Assembly: GCA_947501315.1 (NCBI GenBank)
Contig: CANMXH010000063.1
Span: forward strand, 1 to 11,992
Length of the DNA: 11,992 bases
DNA from: Caulobacteraceae bacterium
GTDB taxonomy: Bacteria; Pseudomonadota; Alphaproteobacteria; Caulobacterales; Caulobacteraceae
Direction: 5' to 3'
The position numbers and the translations under genes were made by a program. Shown here in pieces: positions 1 through 8,276 of this stretch; position 1 is the first letter of the stretch, and each line of letters starts with the position of its first letter. The notes beneath the pieces are model-generated. The model did not search any database and had not been told where the DNA came from. It saw only the letters and a list, made by a program, of their open reading frames with translations.

Positions 1-338
1 ACCAGCACCAGGGTCTTCTGTTCCAGCTTGATGCCGAGCGAGGGTGAGGACTGGGTGTTGGTCACGACCCGGAACGAGAAAAAGGGCCGGTTCAGCCCGA
101 CCGCCGCCTTGACCGAGCCGATGCCGTCGACATCGCCGGTCTCGGTCTCTTCCAGCATCAGGGTGTACCAGCGATGGCGGGGTTCGATCTGGCCGGCAAA
201 GCTGTCGCGGCTCAGGTCCAGCCGTTCGGCCAACTGGTCGGGATCCTCTGGCAGGCTGGTGAAGCCCGGCCCGGACAGGATGGCCAGTTCCAGCAGGAAG
301 TCGAGGTCGGCGGGGCCGGCGGGGCGGACGACGAGCAT
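1..338 (-). CDS. astA: Arginine N-succinyltransferase AstA (N-terminal part, runs off window)
   Basis: AstA transfers succinyl from succinyl-CoA to the alpha-amino group of L-arginine, the first step of the ammonia-producing AST pathway of arginine degradation in the cytoplasm. Only about 112 codons are visible of a family length near 340. The translation begins MLVVRPAGPADLDFLLELA and continues with GPGFTSLPEDPDQL, resembling the AstA N-terminus (a VIRP start, then GGGLTSLP). It then has an LEETETGDVDGI-like acidic stretch and AVGLNRPFFSFRV, which match AstA in order and spacing. The start ATG (338-336) lies 3 nt after the TAA of the upstream M20 hydrolase gene, with GGAG about 12 nt before it inside that gene, so the two are surely co-transcribed and probably translationally coupled. 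The remainder of the operon lies beyond the left edge. Family assignment is confident by eye; no alignment was run. Confidence 0.88.
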   Translation of the reverse strand, partial: MLVVRPAGPADLDFLLELAILSGPGFTSLPEDPDQLAERLDLSRDSFAGQIEPRHRWYTLMLEETETGDVDGIGSVKAAVGLNRPFFSFRVVTNTQSSPSLGIKLEQKTLVL

Positions 339-341
339 GGG

Positions 342-1592
342 TTACATCGTCTCCAGACGCAGGGCTTTGAGTTTCACTGCGTCGATCTCGCCCGAGGCGA
401 TCTTGCACAGGATCAGGGCGCTGAGCTGGGCACGTTCGACGAAGCTGGCGGGCCAGGCGAACTCCTGATCGGAATGGATGTCGCCGCCCAGGACGCCGAG
501 GGTGTCGATATTGGGCAGGCCGGCGGCGTGCAGATTATTGCCTTCGCAGACGCCGCCGGACGGCTTCCAGGCGATCGGCTGGCCCAGCAGGGCACCGGTC
601 TCGCGCACGGCCTCGAACAGGGCGGTCTGGCTGGCGTCCATCGGCTTGGGCGCGCGGGTCATGCCGCCGTGCAGGTCCAGCGTCAGGCCGGGGAAGGGGG
701 GCTCAGCAGCGATCTGGCGGACCGTTTCGGCGATCCAGGCCGATGACTGGGCGTCCGGGACGCGGACGTTGAAGCGGACGACGGCATTGTCAGCGACGAC
801 ATTCAGGGCACCGCCGCCGCTGATCTTCGCGACGTTGACGGTGACGCCCTCACGCTGGCCGTTCAGGCCGTGCAGGCGGGCGGCGATCATGGCCGCGCCG
901 GCGACCGCATTGGCCCCTTCGTGGAAGGCACGGCCGGCATGGGCAGCCTTGCCCGTGACGATCAGATGATAGTTGCCGCTGCCCTTGCGCGCGCCGGCCA
1001 GGGTCCCGTCGGAAAGCGCCGGCTCATAGGTCATGCCGACATGGCCGCGCGCGCCCAGTTCGGCCAGCAGGGAGGCTGAGGCGGGTGAGCCGATCTCCTC
1101 GTCCGGAGACAGCAGGACGGTCCAGCCGACACGCGCCCGGTCCGGATGGGTCTCGAACGCTTGCAGTGCGGCCAGAAGGACGGAAATGCCGCCCTTCATG
1201 TCCGCTATGCCCGGGCCATTCAGGGCCCCGTCGGCGCGGGTCGTGACGGTCTGGAAGGGGCTCTCGGCCGGGAAGACGGTGTCGTAGTGACCGGTCAGCA
1301 CGACCTGGATCGGCGCGTCGGGGCGGGCGGTAATCCTCAGCGCATCGGCATGGGCCTCGTTGCGCACCGCACCGTCGTCTGTGACGGTTGTGGAGCCCTG
1401 TGTCGGGATGCGCATGACCTCGGCCGGCAGGTGCCGGGCCTCGGCCTCGAGCAGCGCCAGGACCCGGGCCAGACCATCCGGATTCCGGCTGCCGGAATTG
1501 ACATTCGCCCAGTCGACGGCGCGGCCGACGATGGCGGGCTCGCGCGCTGCGACATGGTCGAGCACGATCTGGTCGGGGGGTAGAATACGCAT
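342..1592 (-). CDS. M20 family metallo-hydrolase (carboxypeptidase G2-like) of the AST operon
   Basis: This is a cytoplasmic two-metal hydrolase of peptidase family M20, with 416 residues from the ATG at 1592. The metal and catalytic pattern is complete: GHYDTVF (His102, Asp104), GIADMKGG (bridging Asp131), SPDEEIGS (general base Glu165, metal Glu166), YEP (Glu190) and C-terminal GDIHSDQEF (His373). A dimerisation (lid) domain would lie at about 205-310, and no signal peptide is seen. Family members remove acyl groups or C-terminal residues: DapE and ArgE act on N-acylated amino acids, and CPG2 releases glutamate. The frame extends upstream to a TTG at 1601, but the ATG is preferred because AGGG lies 9 nt before it. 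It ends 3 nt before astA, which ties it to arginine catabolism. A role in desuccinylating succinylglutamate, normally done by AstE, is my inference. It could also be a general aminoacylase or glutamate carboxypeptidase. Confidence 0.88.
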   Translation of the reverse strand: MRILPPDQIVLDHVAAREPAIVGRAVDWANVNSGSRNPDGLARVLALLEAEARHLPAEVMRIPTQGSTTVTDDGAVRNEAHADALRITARPDAPIQVVLTGHYDTVFPAESPFQTVTTRADGALNGPGIADMKGGISVLLAALQAFETHPDRARVGWTVLLSPDEEIGSPASASLLAELGARGHVGMTYEPALSDGTLAGARKGSGNYHLIVTGKAAHAGRAFHEGANAVAGAAMIAARLHGLNGQREGVTVNVAKISGGGALNVVADNAVVRFNVRVPDAQSSAWIAETVRQIAAEPPFPGLTLDLHGGMTRAPKPMDASQTALFEAVRETGALLGQPIAWKPSGGVCEGNNLHAAGLPNIDTLGVLGGDIHSDQEFAWPASFVERAQLSALILCKIASGEIDAVKLKALRLETM

Positions 1593-1699
1593 GCACCCCA
1601 ACCCTAGCGGTCCGGGCGGGAAAGGTGAAGGTGAGCTGCGGGTTTCCCCTCGCCGACGAGCGAGCTAGGCTCGGCCCATCTTCATGGAGGGACTACCCA
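1593..1699. promoter_or_regulatory. Divergent intergenic region, two candidate -10 elements
   Basis: This 107-nt gap separates the leftward hydrolase-astA operon from the rightward membrane protein gene, so it must hold both promoters if neither is read through. A GCTAGG hexamer occurs on the plus strand at 1664-1669 and on the minus strand at 1608-1603. This loosely resembles the start of the Caulobacter housekeeping -10 consensus (GCTANAWC). No convincing TTGAC-type -35 box is seen at the proper distance for either. The minus-strand hexamer would also place transcription start very close to the ATG, which conflicts with the AGGG being used as a ribosome binding site. Weak evidence. Confidence 0.2.
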
Positions 1700-2224
1700 A
1701 TGACTGACTGGATCAAGGCTGTGAATCCGATGGCGTCGATCACGACCGAGGCCGAGGCGATCGGAGCAGCGCGTGCCAGTGCGCTGGCGATCTTTCTTGG
1801 CGTGATCTGGGGTGCCGTCGGCGTCTATTTTCTGGTGTCGGGCGGTTCTGCCGAGATGGAGGCTGCGATGGCCGCTGCGTCCGCCGATGCGCCCGAGATG
1901 GCGGGGATGGGTGAAATCGCAATGCAGATCGCCATGTGGAGCGCGATCGGCCTGTGCGGCATTCAACTGGTGTTGGGTCTGGTTCAGTGGGGCAAGCCGA
2001 ATGTCGTCATCCCGATCATCTTCACGATCCTGGTGGCGTTCAGCCTTCTCTCCGGCGTGTTCGGAATGGTGATGTCGGGGCAGGACGGCACGGCTGAAGC
2101 GGCTGCGCCGGGCTGGCAGTTGTATGTCGGGCTCGTGATTCTGGTTGTTCAGCTGGACCTTCACATCGCCGGCATCCGGGGCGCGCGTGCGCTTGATCGG
2201 ATCCGCATGGCAGCCGCCCAGTAG
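1700..2224 (+). CDS. Four-helix integral membrane protein of unknown function
   Basis: I do not recognise this 174-residue protein. It has four clear hydrophobic segments at about residues 28-47, 73-95, 102-125 and 139-159, with a charged N-terminus and no cleavable signal. It is therefore most likely a polytopic inner-membrane protein. The stretch from residue 50 to 80, between helices 1 and 2, is unusually rich in methionine (M53, M57, M67, M70, M75, M79) and alanine. The C-terminal end is basic (IRGARALDRIR). The start is well fixed: GGAGGG at 1686-1691 lies 8 nt before the ATG at 1700. The open frame extends further upstream, but no comparable binding site supports an earlier start. It is divergent from the hydrolase gene and ends 7 nt from the end of tamB, so it is a single-gene unit. 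No terminator is evident in that gap. Confidence 0.8.
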   Translation: MTDWIKAVNPMASITTEAEAIGAARASALAIFLGVIWGAVGVYFLVSGGSAEMEAAMAAASADAPEMAGMGEIAMQIAMWSAIGLCGIQLVLGLVQWGKPNVVIPIIFTILVAFSLLSGVFGMVMSGQDGTAEAAAPGWQLYVGLVILVVQLDLHIAGIRGARALDRIRMAAAQ

Positions 2225-2231
2225 GGCCTGC

Positions 2232-5200
2232 TCAAAGCCCCGGGCGTCGGTCCTCGCGGCCGGCGTCCGGTTCGCGGCTCTGCCGGCGCCAGCGGATCGA
2301 CAGACTGGCCTCGCCCTGTCCGCCGAATTTTGAACTCACCGTCAGGTTCCGGCGCACCTGCCACTCGACATTGACCTCTGCACCGGTCTCGCCACCGCCG
2401 ATGATCTCCAGATAGATGTCGTCGGTGATGTAGCGACCGCCGGCGACCGTCAGGCTTGACGCCTGGCCGCCGAACGACAGCCGGTCCAGTCCGGCCAGTG
2501 TCCTCAGATTTCCGATCACATCGAATCCTCCGCCTCCGGCCAGGGCCGCAACGCCGGCCGCCAGTTGCGCTGCCTCGAGGGGCGAAAGCTGGGACGCCGA
2601 GCGTCCGAACAGGACCCGGGACAGGATTTCGTCCTGTGGCAGGGCCGGGGTCGAGGTCAGGACGATGTCCGGCCGCGCCGCCGTACCCGTGACCCGGATG
2701 GAAGCTGTCAGGGCCGGATCTTCGCGGATCGCCGTCAGGTTCAGGCGGATCTGCTCCGGATTGGTCGAAAGGGTCACCACGCCGCGCGGGTCGAAGACGA
2801 ACCGCTTGCCGGCGAAGTCATAGTCGCCCCGGACCACACGGGCCGTGCCGCTCAGGGTCGGCCGGGCGATGGTTCCGGTCACGCGGGCGTCGACGTTCAT
2901 TTCGACGTTCAGCCCGCGCCCGATCACCCGTACGTCGCCGCCCGGGGACCGCAGGGCGATATCAAGTCCGAATTGAATACCGCGCTGCTGGTTCTGGTCC
3001 GCCTCGGGGACGTCGCCACCGGGGCGGTTGATCTCGATCACGTCCATACTCACGATCCCGGTCGAGCCGGGCGGATTGGCCTCTATTCGCGCCTGGTCGA
3101 TGTCCATCTCGCCCGCCAGGGTGATGTTGCCTTCGGTGCCGCGGGTCACGGTCAGAAGCCCGGAGGCCCGGGCTTCGGCGATGTCGTTGTCGATGATTCG
3201 GAACCGGTTGAGCAGCAGCTGGAAGCTGGATCCCGAGCCCTCTTTCAGGCCGATCCTGCCGTTGCCGCTTATGGATCCTCCTGCGCCGTCGATGGCACTG
3301 AAACGCTCAACCAGGCCCGTCGTGTCGTCGAAGCGGCTTGCGAGGGTGACATTGTCCAGTCGAACACCCGTCGCGCTGTCGCGGAAGCTGCCCTGTTGCA
3401 GATCCAGCCGGCCGTTGAGACGCGGCTCGGCTATTGAACCGGCGATCGCGGCCCGGGCGTTGATCTGACCCGAGAGGGATCGCTCGCCACCGGCCAGAAG
3501 GTCCCAGATCGGCTGGATCTGTCCCTCGATCGATACATCACCCGACATTGGGCGCGTGCGAACGATCGCCAGCCGCAGAGGCGCAGCGGACGCCTCGACG
3601 GGCAGGGTGATATCCGCCACGGCCCGCACCGCGTCCCCGTCTGCCGCATTGGCCTGGACGCGAAGGGTATTGTTGACGAGCTGGGCGTTGACTGTGCCGT
3701 CGACCGCGATGCCTCCGGGTGCGTCGATGCTGCGGATACCGTCGAGTGAGACATTGGCCGAGCCGGAGAGGTCATCGCCGGCACCGCGCAGCGACAACCG
3801 GCCGGTGATCCGGCCGCGCATATCCTGAATCAGGGAGCCGAGGTCGATGCTGGTCAGGTTGGCCTCGATGACGGCCGCCCGGGAATCCTGACGCAGCTCG
3901 GCCAGGAGCACGCCGCCACCGATGCCCAGATCGAGCCGGGCGATACGTCCATCGCCCGACAGGGCTATGACCGCGGGATTGCGGGTATTGAAGGCGATTT
4001 CTCGCACACGCCCGCCGCCCTCGAGGACGACGGTCTGGGAGGGGCCGCTGCGCGAATAGACTCCGCTTCCCTCGAATGACACCGGGGTGTCCCCGCCGAC
4101 GTCGGCCTTCAGCGCAAATGGCAGACGATCCAGTTTGCCGCGACCGTTGAGTTCGAAGGCGCGGAGGACCCAGTCCGAACCTGCAAGCCGCACGTTTTGC
4201 CCGGTGATATCCAGGATGGCGCTTTCGGCCCCGGTCCCATCGGTCAGACGGATTCGGCCATCTGCCGTGCCCGAGGTGAGAAAGGCCCCGGCGCGCGCTG
4301 TGAAGGACAGGTTGGCGCTTGACGGGATATTCGCCGACAAGGCGAGCGCGCCCTCGGCGGCGATTCCGCCGGCGTCCAGACTCACCCCGGTCAGCCGCAG
4401 ACTGTCACCGCCGAGGAAGAAGTTTCCGCTGGCTCTTGCCGGGCCGTAGTTTGAACCGGCGGTCAGGGCTATGCGACCGTCCGAGCCATCGTCTCCCTGC
4501 CGAAGGCTCAGGATCATTTCGGCGTCAGTCAGCATAAGTGAGCCGGCGCTCACCCGGGCGAAACCGGCCTTCAGGTCCGCGCGCGGTTCGGCCAGGGTTC
4601 CGGTCAAGGTGCCCTCGCCAGTCATGGTTCCGTCAATGGCGACCGGACCCACGCCGAAAGGCCCTGTGGCGTTCCAGTCCAATGCGATCCGCATGACCCC
4701 GTCACCCTCGATCAGACCCCGGGCCGCCGCCGTGGCCCGGGCTCCGGTCAACTGCGCCCGCTCAAGCGCGACCTGACCGTTATCCAGCGTCCCTGTCAGT
4801 TGCAGGCGCGGCGCGGACCCCAGCAAACGGTCCAGTTCCTCCATGCCGGTCGTCAGACCGCGCCCACGCCCGTCGAATCCGAGCTGCCAGGCGGCACCAT
4901 TGCGGGCGATGGACGCCGAAACGGCACCACCGAACCGGCCTCCTGCTTTCGGGTGCAATCGCGCAGCATCGGTGATGTCGGCGCGACCGCGGAAACCGAG
5001 CCCCCCGAGGAGCGTTTGCCGGCCCGACCCCGTCAGGGTCACCGCCTGCCCGGTCAGATTGACTCGCTCCAGAAGGACAGCACCGTCGGCCTGTCGCTGG
5101 GCCTCAAACGAGAGCCGCGGTGTTCTCCCCAGCAGGCTGCCGACAATCCCGGCGGTTGAGCCGCCCCGGGCGCGGAGGTCTCCGTCCAGATCAATGCGCC

Positions 5201-6458
5201 CCGTTCGGAACCGAACATTGAGCGGTCCGCCGAGGCTTTGGGCCCGATAGCTCAACAGCTCGGGACCGATCAGGTCCAGGGAACCGTCCAGCCGCCATTG
5301 CGAGGCATCGCCACGGAATACACCCGCATAGGCCGCCGCCGCCCCGCTCGTCTGTCCGGTCAGCCGGCTGAGGGATCGTGTCGTGATGGCGAGCCTGATT
5401 CCGTCCGGGCTGCTCTGGTCCCTGAGTCTGATCTCACCGCTGGCGCGGGACTCCAGGTTCTCTGCGATCAGCCGCCAGCCGACCCCGATCCGTCCGTCGT
5501 CATCGCTGTCGCCTGAGGTCGCAAAGCCGAACCGCACGGTGCGACCGATGCGCTCTGCGAACGGGGCCAGCAAATCTGAACCTGAGAAGTCTGCAAAGCC
5601 TGAAATCCGTGTCCGGGTCTCGCCGTACCGGCCCCGGATCACCAGCGGTACGAAGTCGCCGGTGCGTACCGTCGCATCGACGATCTCGCCATTGACGACC
5701 GCCGTCGCGAAGAAGGGCTGGTCCGGCGAATAGCCGAGGGCTCCTGCCAGTGGTCCGCCGCGGGCCTCGCTGGCTCTCAGGTTCAGCCTCAGGTCCTCGA
5801 GATCGTTTCCGATTGTCGCATTCAGACGCAGAAAGTCGCCCGGCCGGCTGTTGCTGACGGCATTGACGACGGCCGTCCTGGTTCCCTTGCGAGGCAGGCG
5901 GGTCTCGCCCGACAGCCTCCAGCGCCCGTACTCCCGGCTGAAGCCCTCGAGCAGCTCGATGTCGGCTGAAAACCGGTCGATATCGATCGACAGCGGCTGT
6001 GGACCGGGCGGTTCGGTCGAGGGCCCGATTTCGGGGCGACGGATCAGCCGGACAACCCCGGCCTCGATGTCAGTCGCGTGGAACCGGCGGGTAATCAGGG
6101 GCCACCAGTCCCAGTCGATCCGAACCGTTCGCGCTTCCAGCCAGACGCCGCGTTTATCAGTGACGGTGACACGGTCGACGGTGAAGTCGTCGAACAGGTC
6201 GCCGCTTAAACCCTCAACATTGATCCGGCCAAAGCGGCCGAGTTCCTTGCCGTCGACCAGGGCGGTTACCCGCTCCCGCCCGGTGTCTGAAAGGAGATAC
6301 ATCCTTCCGCCGACTGCGATCACGATGAGCAAAGCCGCCACGACGGCCGCCGCCATACCACCGAAAAAGGCCAGGGCCTGCAGTCGCGTGCGCGTCTTGC
6401 CCACGGCCTCGGCAGGCGTATCCGGAGCGTCGTCGGGAGGAGGGGCGGTATCGGTCAA
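2232..6458 (-). CDS. tamB: Translocation and assembly module protein TamB
   Basis: TamB is the inner-membrane-anchored partner of TamA. Its long beta-rich body spans the periplasm, and it is implicated in outer-membrane protein assembly and in phospholipid transport to the outer membrane. The 1408 residues compare with about 1260 in E. coli; longer forms occur in alphaproteobacteria. Visible parts are a Pro/Asp-rich cytoplasmic tail (1-27), a membrane anchor at about 28-50 followed by LLSDTGRERV, and a repetitive Gly/Leu/Asp beta-strand body. The C-terminal TamB (DUF490) domain lies at about 1030-1400, with GDYDFAGKRFVFDPRG, ASIRVTGTAARPDIVLTS and PQDEILSRVLFGRS near 1270-1283. The start is TTG (6458-6456), overlapping the tamA TGA as TTGA. 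Only a weak AGG precedes it, so translation probably depends on coupling to tamA. An internal GTG near codon 19 has no better site. It is convergent with the membrane protein gene at 1700. Confidence 0.93.
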   Translation of the reverse strand: MTDTAPPPDDAPDTPAEAVGKTRTRLQALAFFGGMAAAVVAALLIVIAVGGRMYLLSDTGRERVTALVDGKELGRFGRINVEGLSGDLFDDFTVDRVTVTDKRGVWLEARTVRIDWDWWPLITRRFHATDIEAGVVRLIRRPEIGPSTEPPGPQPLSIDIDRFSADIELLEGFSREYGRWRLSGETRLPRKGTRTAVVNAVSNSRPGDFLRLNATIGNDLEDLRLNLRASEARGGPLAGALGYSPDQPFFATAVVNGEIVDATVRTGDFVPLVIRGRYGETRTRISGFADFSGSDLLAPFAERIGRTVRFGFATSGDSDDDGRIGVGWRLIAENLESRASGEIRLRDQSSPDGIRLAITTRSLSRLTGQTSGAAAAYAGVFRGDASQWRLDGSLDLIGPELLSYRAQSLGGPLNVRFRTGRIDLDGDLRARGGSTAGIVGSLLGRTPRLSFEAQRQADGAVLLERVNLTGQAVTLTGSGRQTLLGGLGFRGRADITDAARLHPKAGGRFGGAVSASIARNGAAWQLGFDGRGRGLTTGMEELDRLLGSAPRLQLTGTLDNGQVALERAQLTGARATAAARGLIEGDGVMRIALDWNATGPFGVGPVAIDGTMTGEGTLTGTLAEPRADLKAGFARVSAGSLMLTDAEMILSLRQGDDGSDGRIALTAGSNYGPARASGNFFLGGDSLRLTGVSLDAGGIAAEGALALSANIPSSANLSFTARAGAFLTSGTADGRIRLTDGTGAESAILDITGQNVRLAGSDWVLRAFELNGRGKLDRLPFALKADVGGDTPVSFEGSGVYSRSGPSQTVVLEGGGRVREIAFNTRNPAVIALSGDGRIARLDLGIGGGVLLAELRQDSRAAVIEANLTSIDLGSLIQDMRGRITGRLSLRGAGDDLSGSANVSLDGIRSIDAPGGIAVDGTVNAQLVNNTLRVQANAADGDAVRAVADITLPVEASAAPLRLAIVRTRPMSGDVSIEGQIQPIWDLLAGGERSLSGQINARAAIAGSIAEPRLNGRLDLQQGSFRDSATGVRLDNVTLASRFDDTTGLVERFSAIDGAGGSISGNGRIGLKEGSGSSFQLLLNRFRIIDNDIAEARASGLLTVTRGTEGNITLAGEMDIDQARIEANPPGSTGIVSMDVIEINRPGGDVPEADQNQQRGIQFGLDIALRSPGGDVRVIGRGLNVEMNVDARVTGTIARPTLSGTARVVRGDYDFAGKRFVFDPRGVVTLSTNPEQIRLNLTAIREDPALTASIRVTGTAARPDIVLTSTPALPQDEILSRVLFGRSASQLSPLEAAQLAAGVAALAGGGGFDVIGNLRTLAGLDRLSFGGQASSLTVAGGRYITDDIYLEIIGGGETGAEVNVEWQVRRNLTVSSKFGGQGEASLSIRWRRQSREPDAGREDRRPGL

Positions 6459-8245
6459 AATGCCTGGCCGATGCTGACATAGATCTGGAAGTCGGCGTCG
6501 CCGTCACGCCGGTCAAGCGGGAAGGCGATGTCGGCGCGGATCGGACCGAAGGGCAGTCTGTAGCGCACCCCGATGCCGGCTCCATAGCGCAGGTTGTTGA
6601 AGTCCGGCGTTGGCTGGAAGCCGATAGCCCCCGCATCGACGAAGGCGACGGCCTCGAAATTTCGCCAGACATTGCGACGGATTTCGACAGAGGTTTCGAA
6701 CAGGCTCAGACCGCCCCGCGGGGTGTTGTCGGGAAGCCGCGGCCCGACACCCTGATACTCAAACCCGCGCACCGAACCACCACCGCCGGAATAGAACAGG
6801 CGGTCCGACGGCACGGTCAGCTCCTCACCGCCGATAATCGAGCCCATACGCACCCGACCCGCCAGCACCGTCCCGGCTCCGTCCTGCAGAGGCAGATACC
6901 CGGTCACCTGGGCCTCGGTCCGAACGAACAGCGTCGTATCCTCGCCCGTGACGGCCGTGGGCTGGACGGAAGCGGAAAGACGCCAGCCGGACTTGGGGTC
7001 AAGCGGGTCGTCGGAACGGTCCAGATAGGCACTGCCGCGTGCAGTCAGGATCAGCAGGTCACGGTCGAAATTGACCGGCATACGGGTCAGCGGATCGAAC
7101 CGGTTCTCGTCGTATTTGCCCGCATCCAGCCCGATGCCGAAACTCACATGCGACGTTTTGCCGAGCCGTTGTTGCAGGTCGGCCGAGAGGGCGATGGCGG
7201 TTCGGCGATAGGCGTCCGTGTCTTCGTTCAGCAGGGCCCCTGACAGCTCGAGGGATTCACCGGGACGACGCCAGTGGGGCAGGCTCAAAGCGAGGCCCAG
7301 ACGGCTGTCGACATCCGCCGCGCGAGCCTGCCAGACCAATGTGTCGGCGCGCCTGAAACGGTTATGCCAGGTCCAGATCAGGTCGACACCAGAGCCCTCG
7401 GCGGTCGAGAAGGTCGCCCCGGCCTCGAGGATGCGTCGCGGGCGGTCGGTCAGGGTGATGATGATCGGGCGGTAGCCGTCGGCATTGGTCTGGTCGCCGG
7501 GTGCCAGCGCCACACCGACGCTGTCATAGACCCCGGTATCAAGCAGCCGACGCTCCAGCTCTGCAACGTCCTCAGGATCGTAGATCTCGCCCTCGGACCA
7601 TGGTGCCAGCCCGGCAACCCAGTCTGAGTCTGTCCGGCTTGTTGTTTCGAGCCTTACACCGTCCAGCCTGACCAGGGCCCCGGCCGCGATCCGGAAGCTC
7701 GGCTGGACCGTGAAGGCGGTGTGATCGACCACCACCCGGCGGGGCTGGGCGGTCGCGTCGGCATAGCCGCGGCGAGCCAGTCCGGCCACGAGCCGGCCCT
7801 CGGCGGAGATGATGTCGCCGGCGCGGCCCGGCTGACCCGGAGACAGTCCGACCTCAACCCTCACCGCGTTCCCGGTCACTTCATCGGGTGCCGGTTCGGT
7901 CCAGAACACGTCGATCCGGGCCAGTTCGAAGCGGCGTCCCGGGGTCACATTGACGACGGCGACGGGGGCATCTTCGCCCTCGACGAGGTCTTCGAGCAAC
8001 GGCTGGTAATAGCCCTCGGATCGCAACAGCGCCTCGGCCGCCTGCAACGCGCCTCTTGCACGGCGGCGGGCTTCGAAGCGGTTGGACGGGACACTGTCGA
8101 CCTCGCCAACGGCGCGGACCAACTGCGCTCGCAGACCGGCATCCATAGCCCCGCGAATCTCGGCGCGTGGGTCTGCGACGGCGGAGGTAGCCAGCAAGAG
8201 AACGCCAGCCATGCTGATGAAAATCAAGGCTGGCCTTGGCGTCAA
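6455..8245 (-). CDS. tamA: Outer-membrane Omp85-family protein TamA
   Basis: TamA is the outer-membrane barrel of the translocation and assembly module and works with TamB, encoded directly downstream. The protein has 596 residues, close to the E. coli length of 577. Residues 1-24 form a signal peptide with Arg4, a hydrophobic core and an AVA cleavage site before Asp25. POTRA-type repeats occupy roughly 25-270 (LLRSEGYYQPLLED, GLARRGYADATAQP and LLDTGVYDSVGVAL are typical helix-turn segments), and the barrel follows. The Omp85 signature VRGF is at 492-495, within GGGGSVRGFEYQGVGPR, and the protein ends in Phe as a barrel signal should. The start codon is TTG (8245-8243), chosen because GAAGG lies 7 nt upstream and because this start yields a complete signal peptide. 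The only ATG nearby is codon 12, which would remove the charged n-region. BamA is excluded by the POTRA length and the tamB neighbour. Confidence 0.93.
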   Translation of the reverse strand: MTPRPALIFISMAGVLLLATSAVADPRAEIRGAMDAGLRAQLVRAVGEVDSVPSNRFEARRRARGALQAAEALLRSEGYYQPLLEDLVEGEDAPVAVVNVTPGRRFELARIDVFWTEPAPDEVTGNAVRVEVGLSPGQPGRAGDIISAEGRLVAGLARRGYADATAQPRRVVVDHTAFTVQPSFRIAAGALVRLDGVRLETTSRTDSDWVAGLAPWSEGEIYDPEDVAELERRLLDTGVYDSVGVALAPGDQTNADGYRPIIITLTDRPRRILEAGATFSTAEGSGVDLIWTWHNRFRRADTLVWQARAADVDSRLGLALSLPHWRRPGESLELSGALLNEDTDAYRRTAIALSADLQQRLGKTSHVSFGIGLDAGKYDENRFDPLTRMPVNFDRDLLILTARGSAYLDRSDDPLDPKSGWRLSASVQPTAVTGEDTTLFVRTEAQVTGYLPLQDGAGTVLAGRVRMGSIIGGEELTVPSDRLFYSGGGGSVRGFEYQGVGPRLPDNTPRGGLSLFETSVEIRRNVWRNFEAVAFVDAGAIGFQPTPDFNNLRYGAGIGVRYRLPFGPIRADIAFPLDRRDGDADFQIYVSIGQAF

Positions 8246-8252
8246 ACTGGGA

Positions 8253-8257
8253 CCTTC
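8253..8257 (-). promoter_or_regulatory. Ribosome binding site GAAGG for tamA, fixes a TTG start
   Basis: The minus strand reads GAAGG, then seven bases (TCCCAGT), then TTG. The spacing is ideal. No ATG or GTG in the same frame has a comparable site, so this motif is the main reason to place the tamA start at the TTG. Confidence 0.65.
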
Positions 8258-8276
8258 ATCAGGGTGCGGAGATCGA

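Noticed and set aside
174..746. A plus-strand frame of 190 residues opposite the hydrolase and astA
   Set aside because: It crosses the junction of two real minus-strand genes and is a Gly/Ala/Gln-rich antisense shadow.
2224..2240. Possible terminator hairpin GGGC/GCCC between the membrane protein gene and tamB
   Set aside because: It has only four pairs, no T-run, and no extension of the stem.
2565..3437. A 290-residue plus-strand open frame inside tamB
   Set aside because: It is wholly antisense to a clear TamB gene. In DNA with high G/C at third positions, long complementary frames are expected. The translation is rich in Arg, Gly and Asp with no motif, and there is no ribosome binding site.
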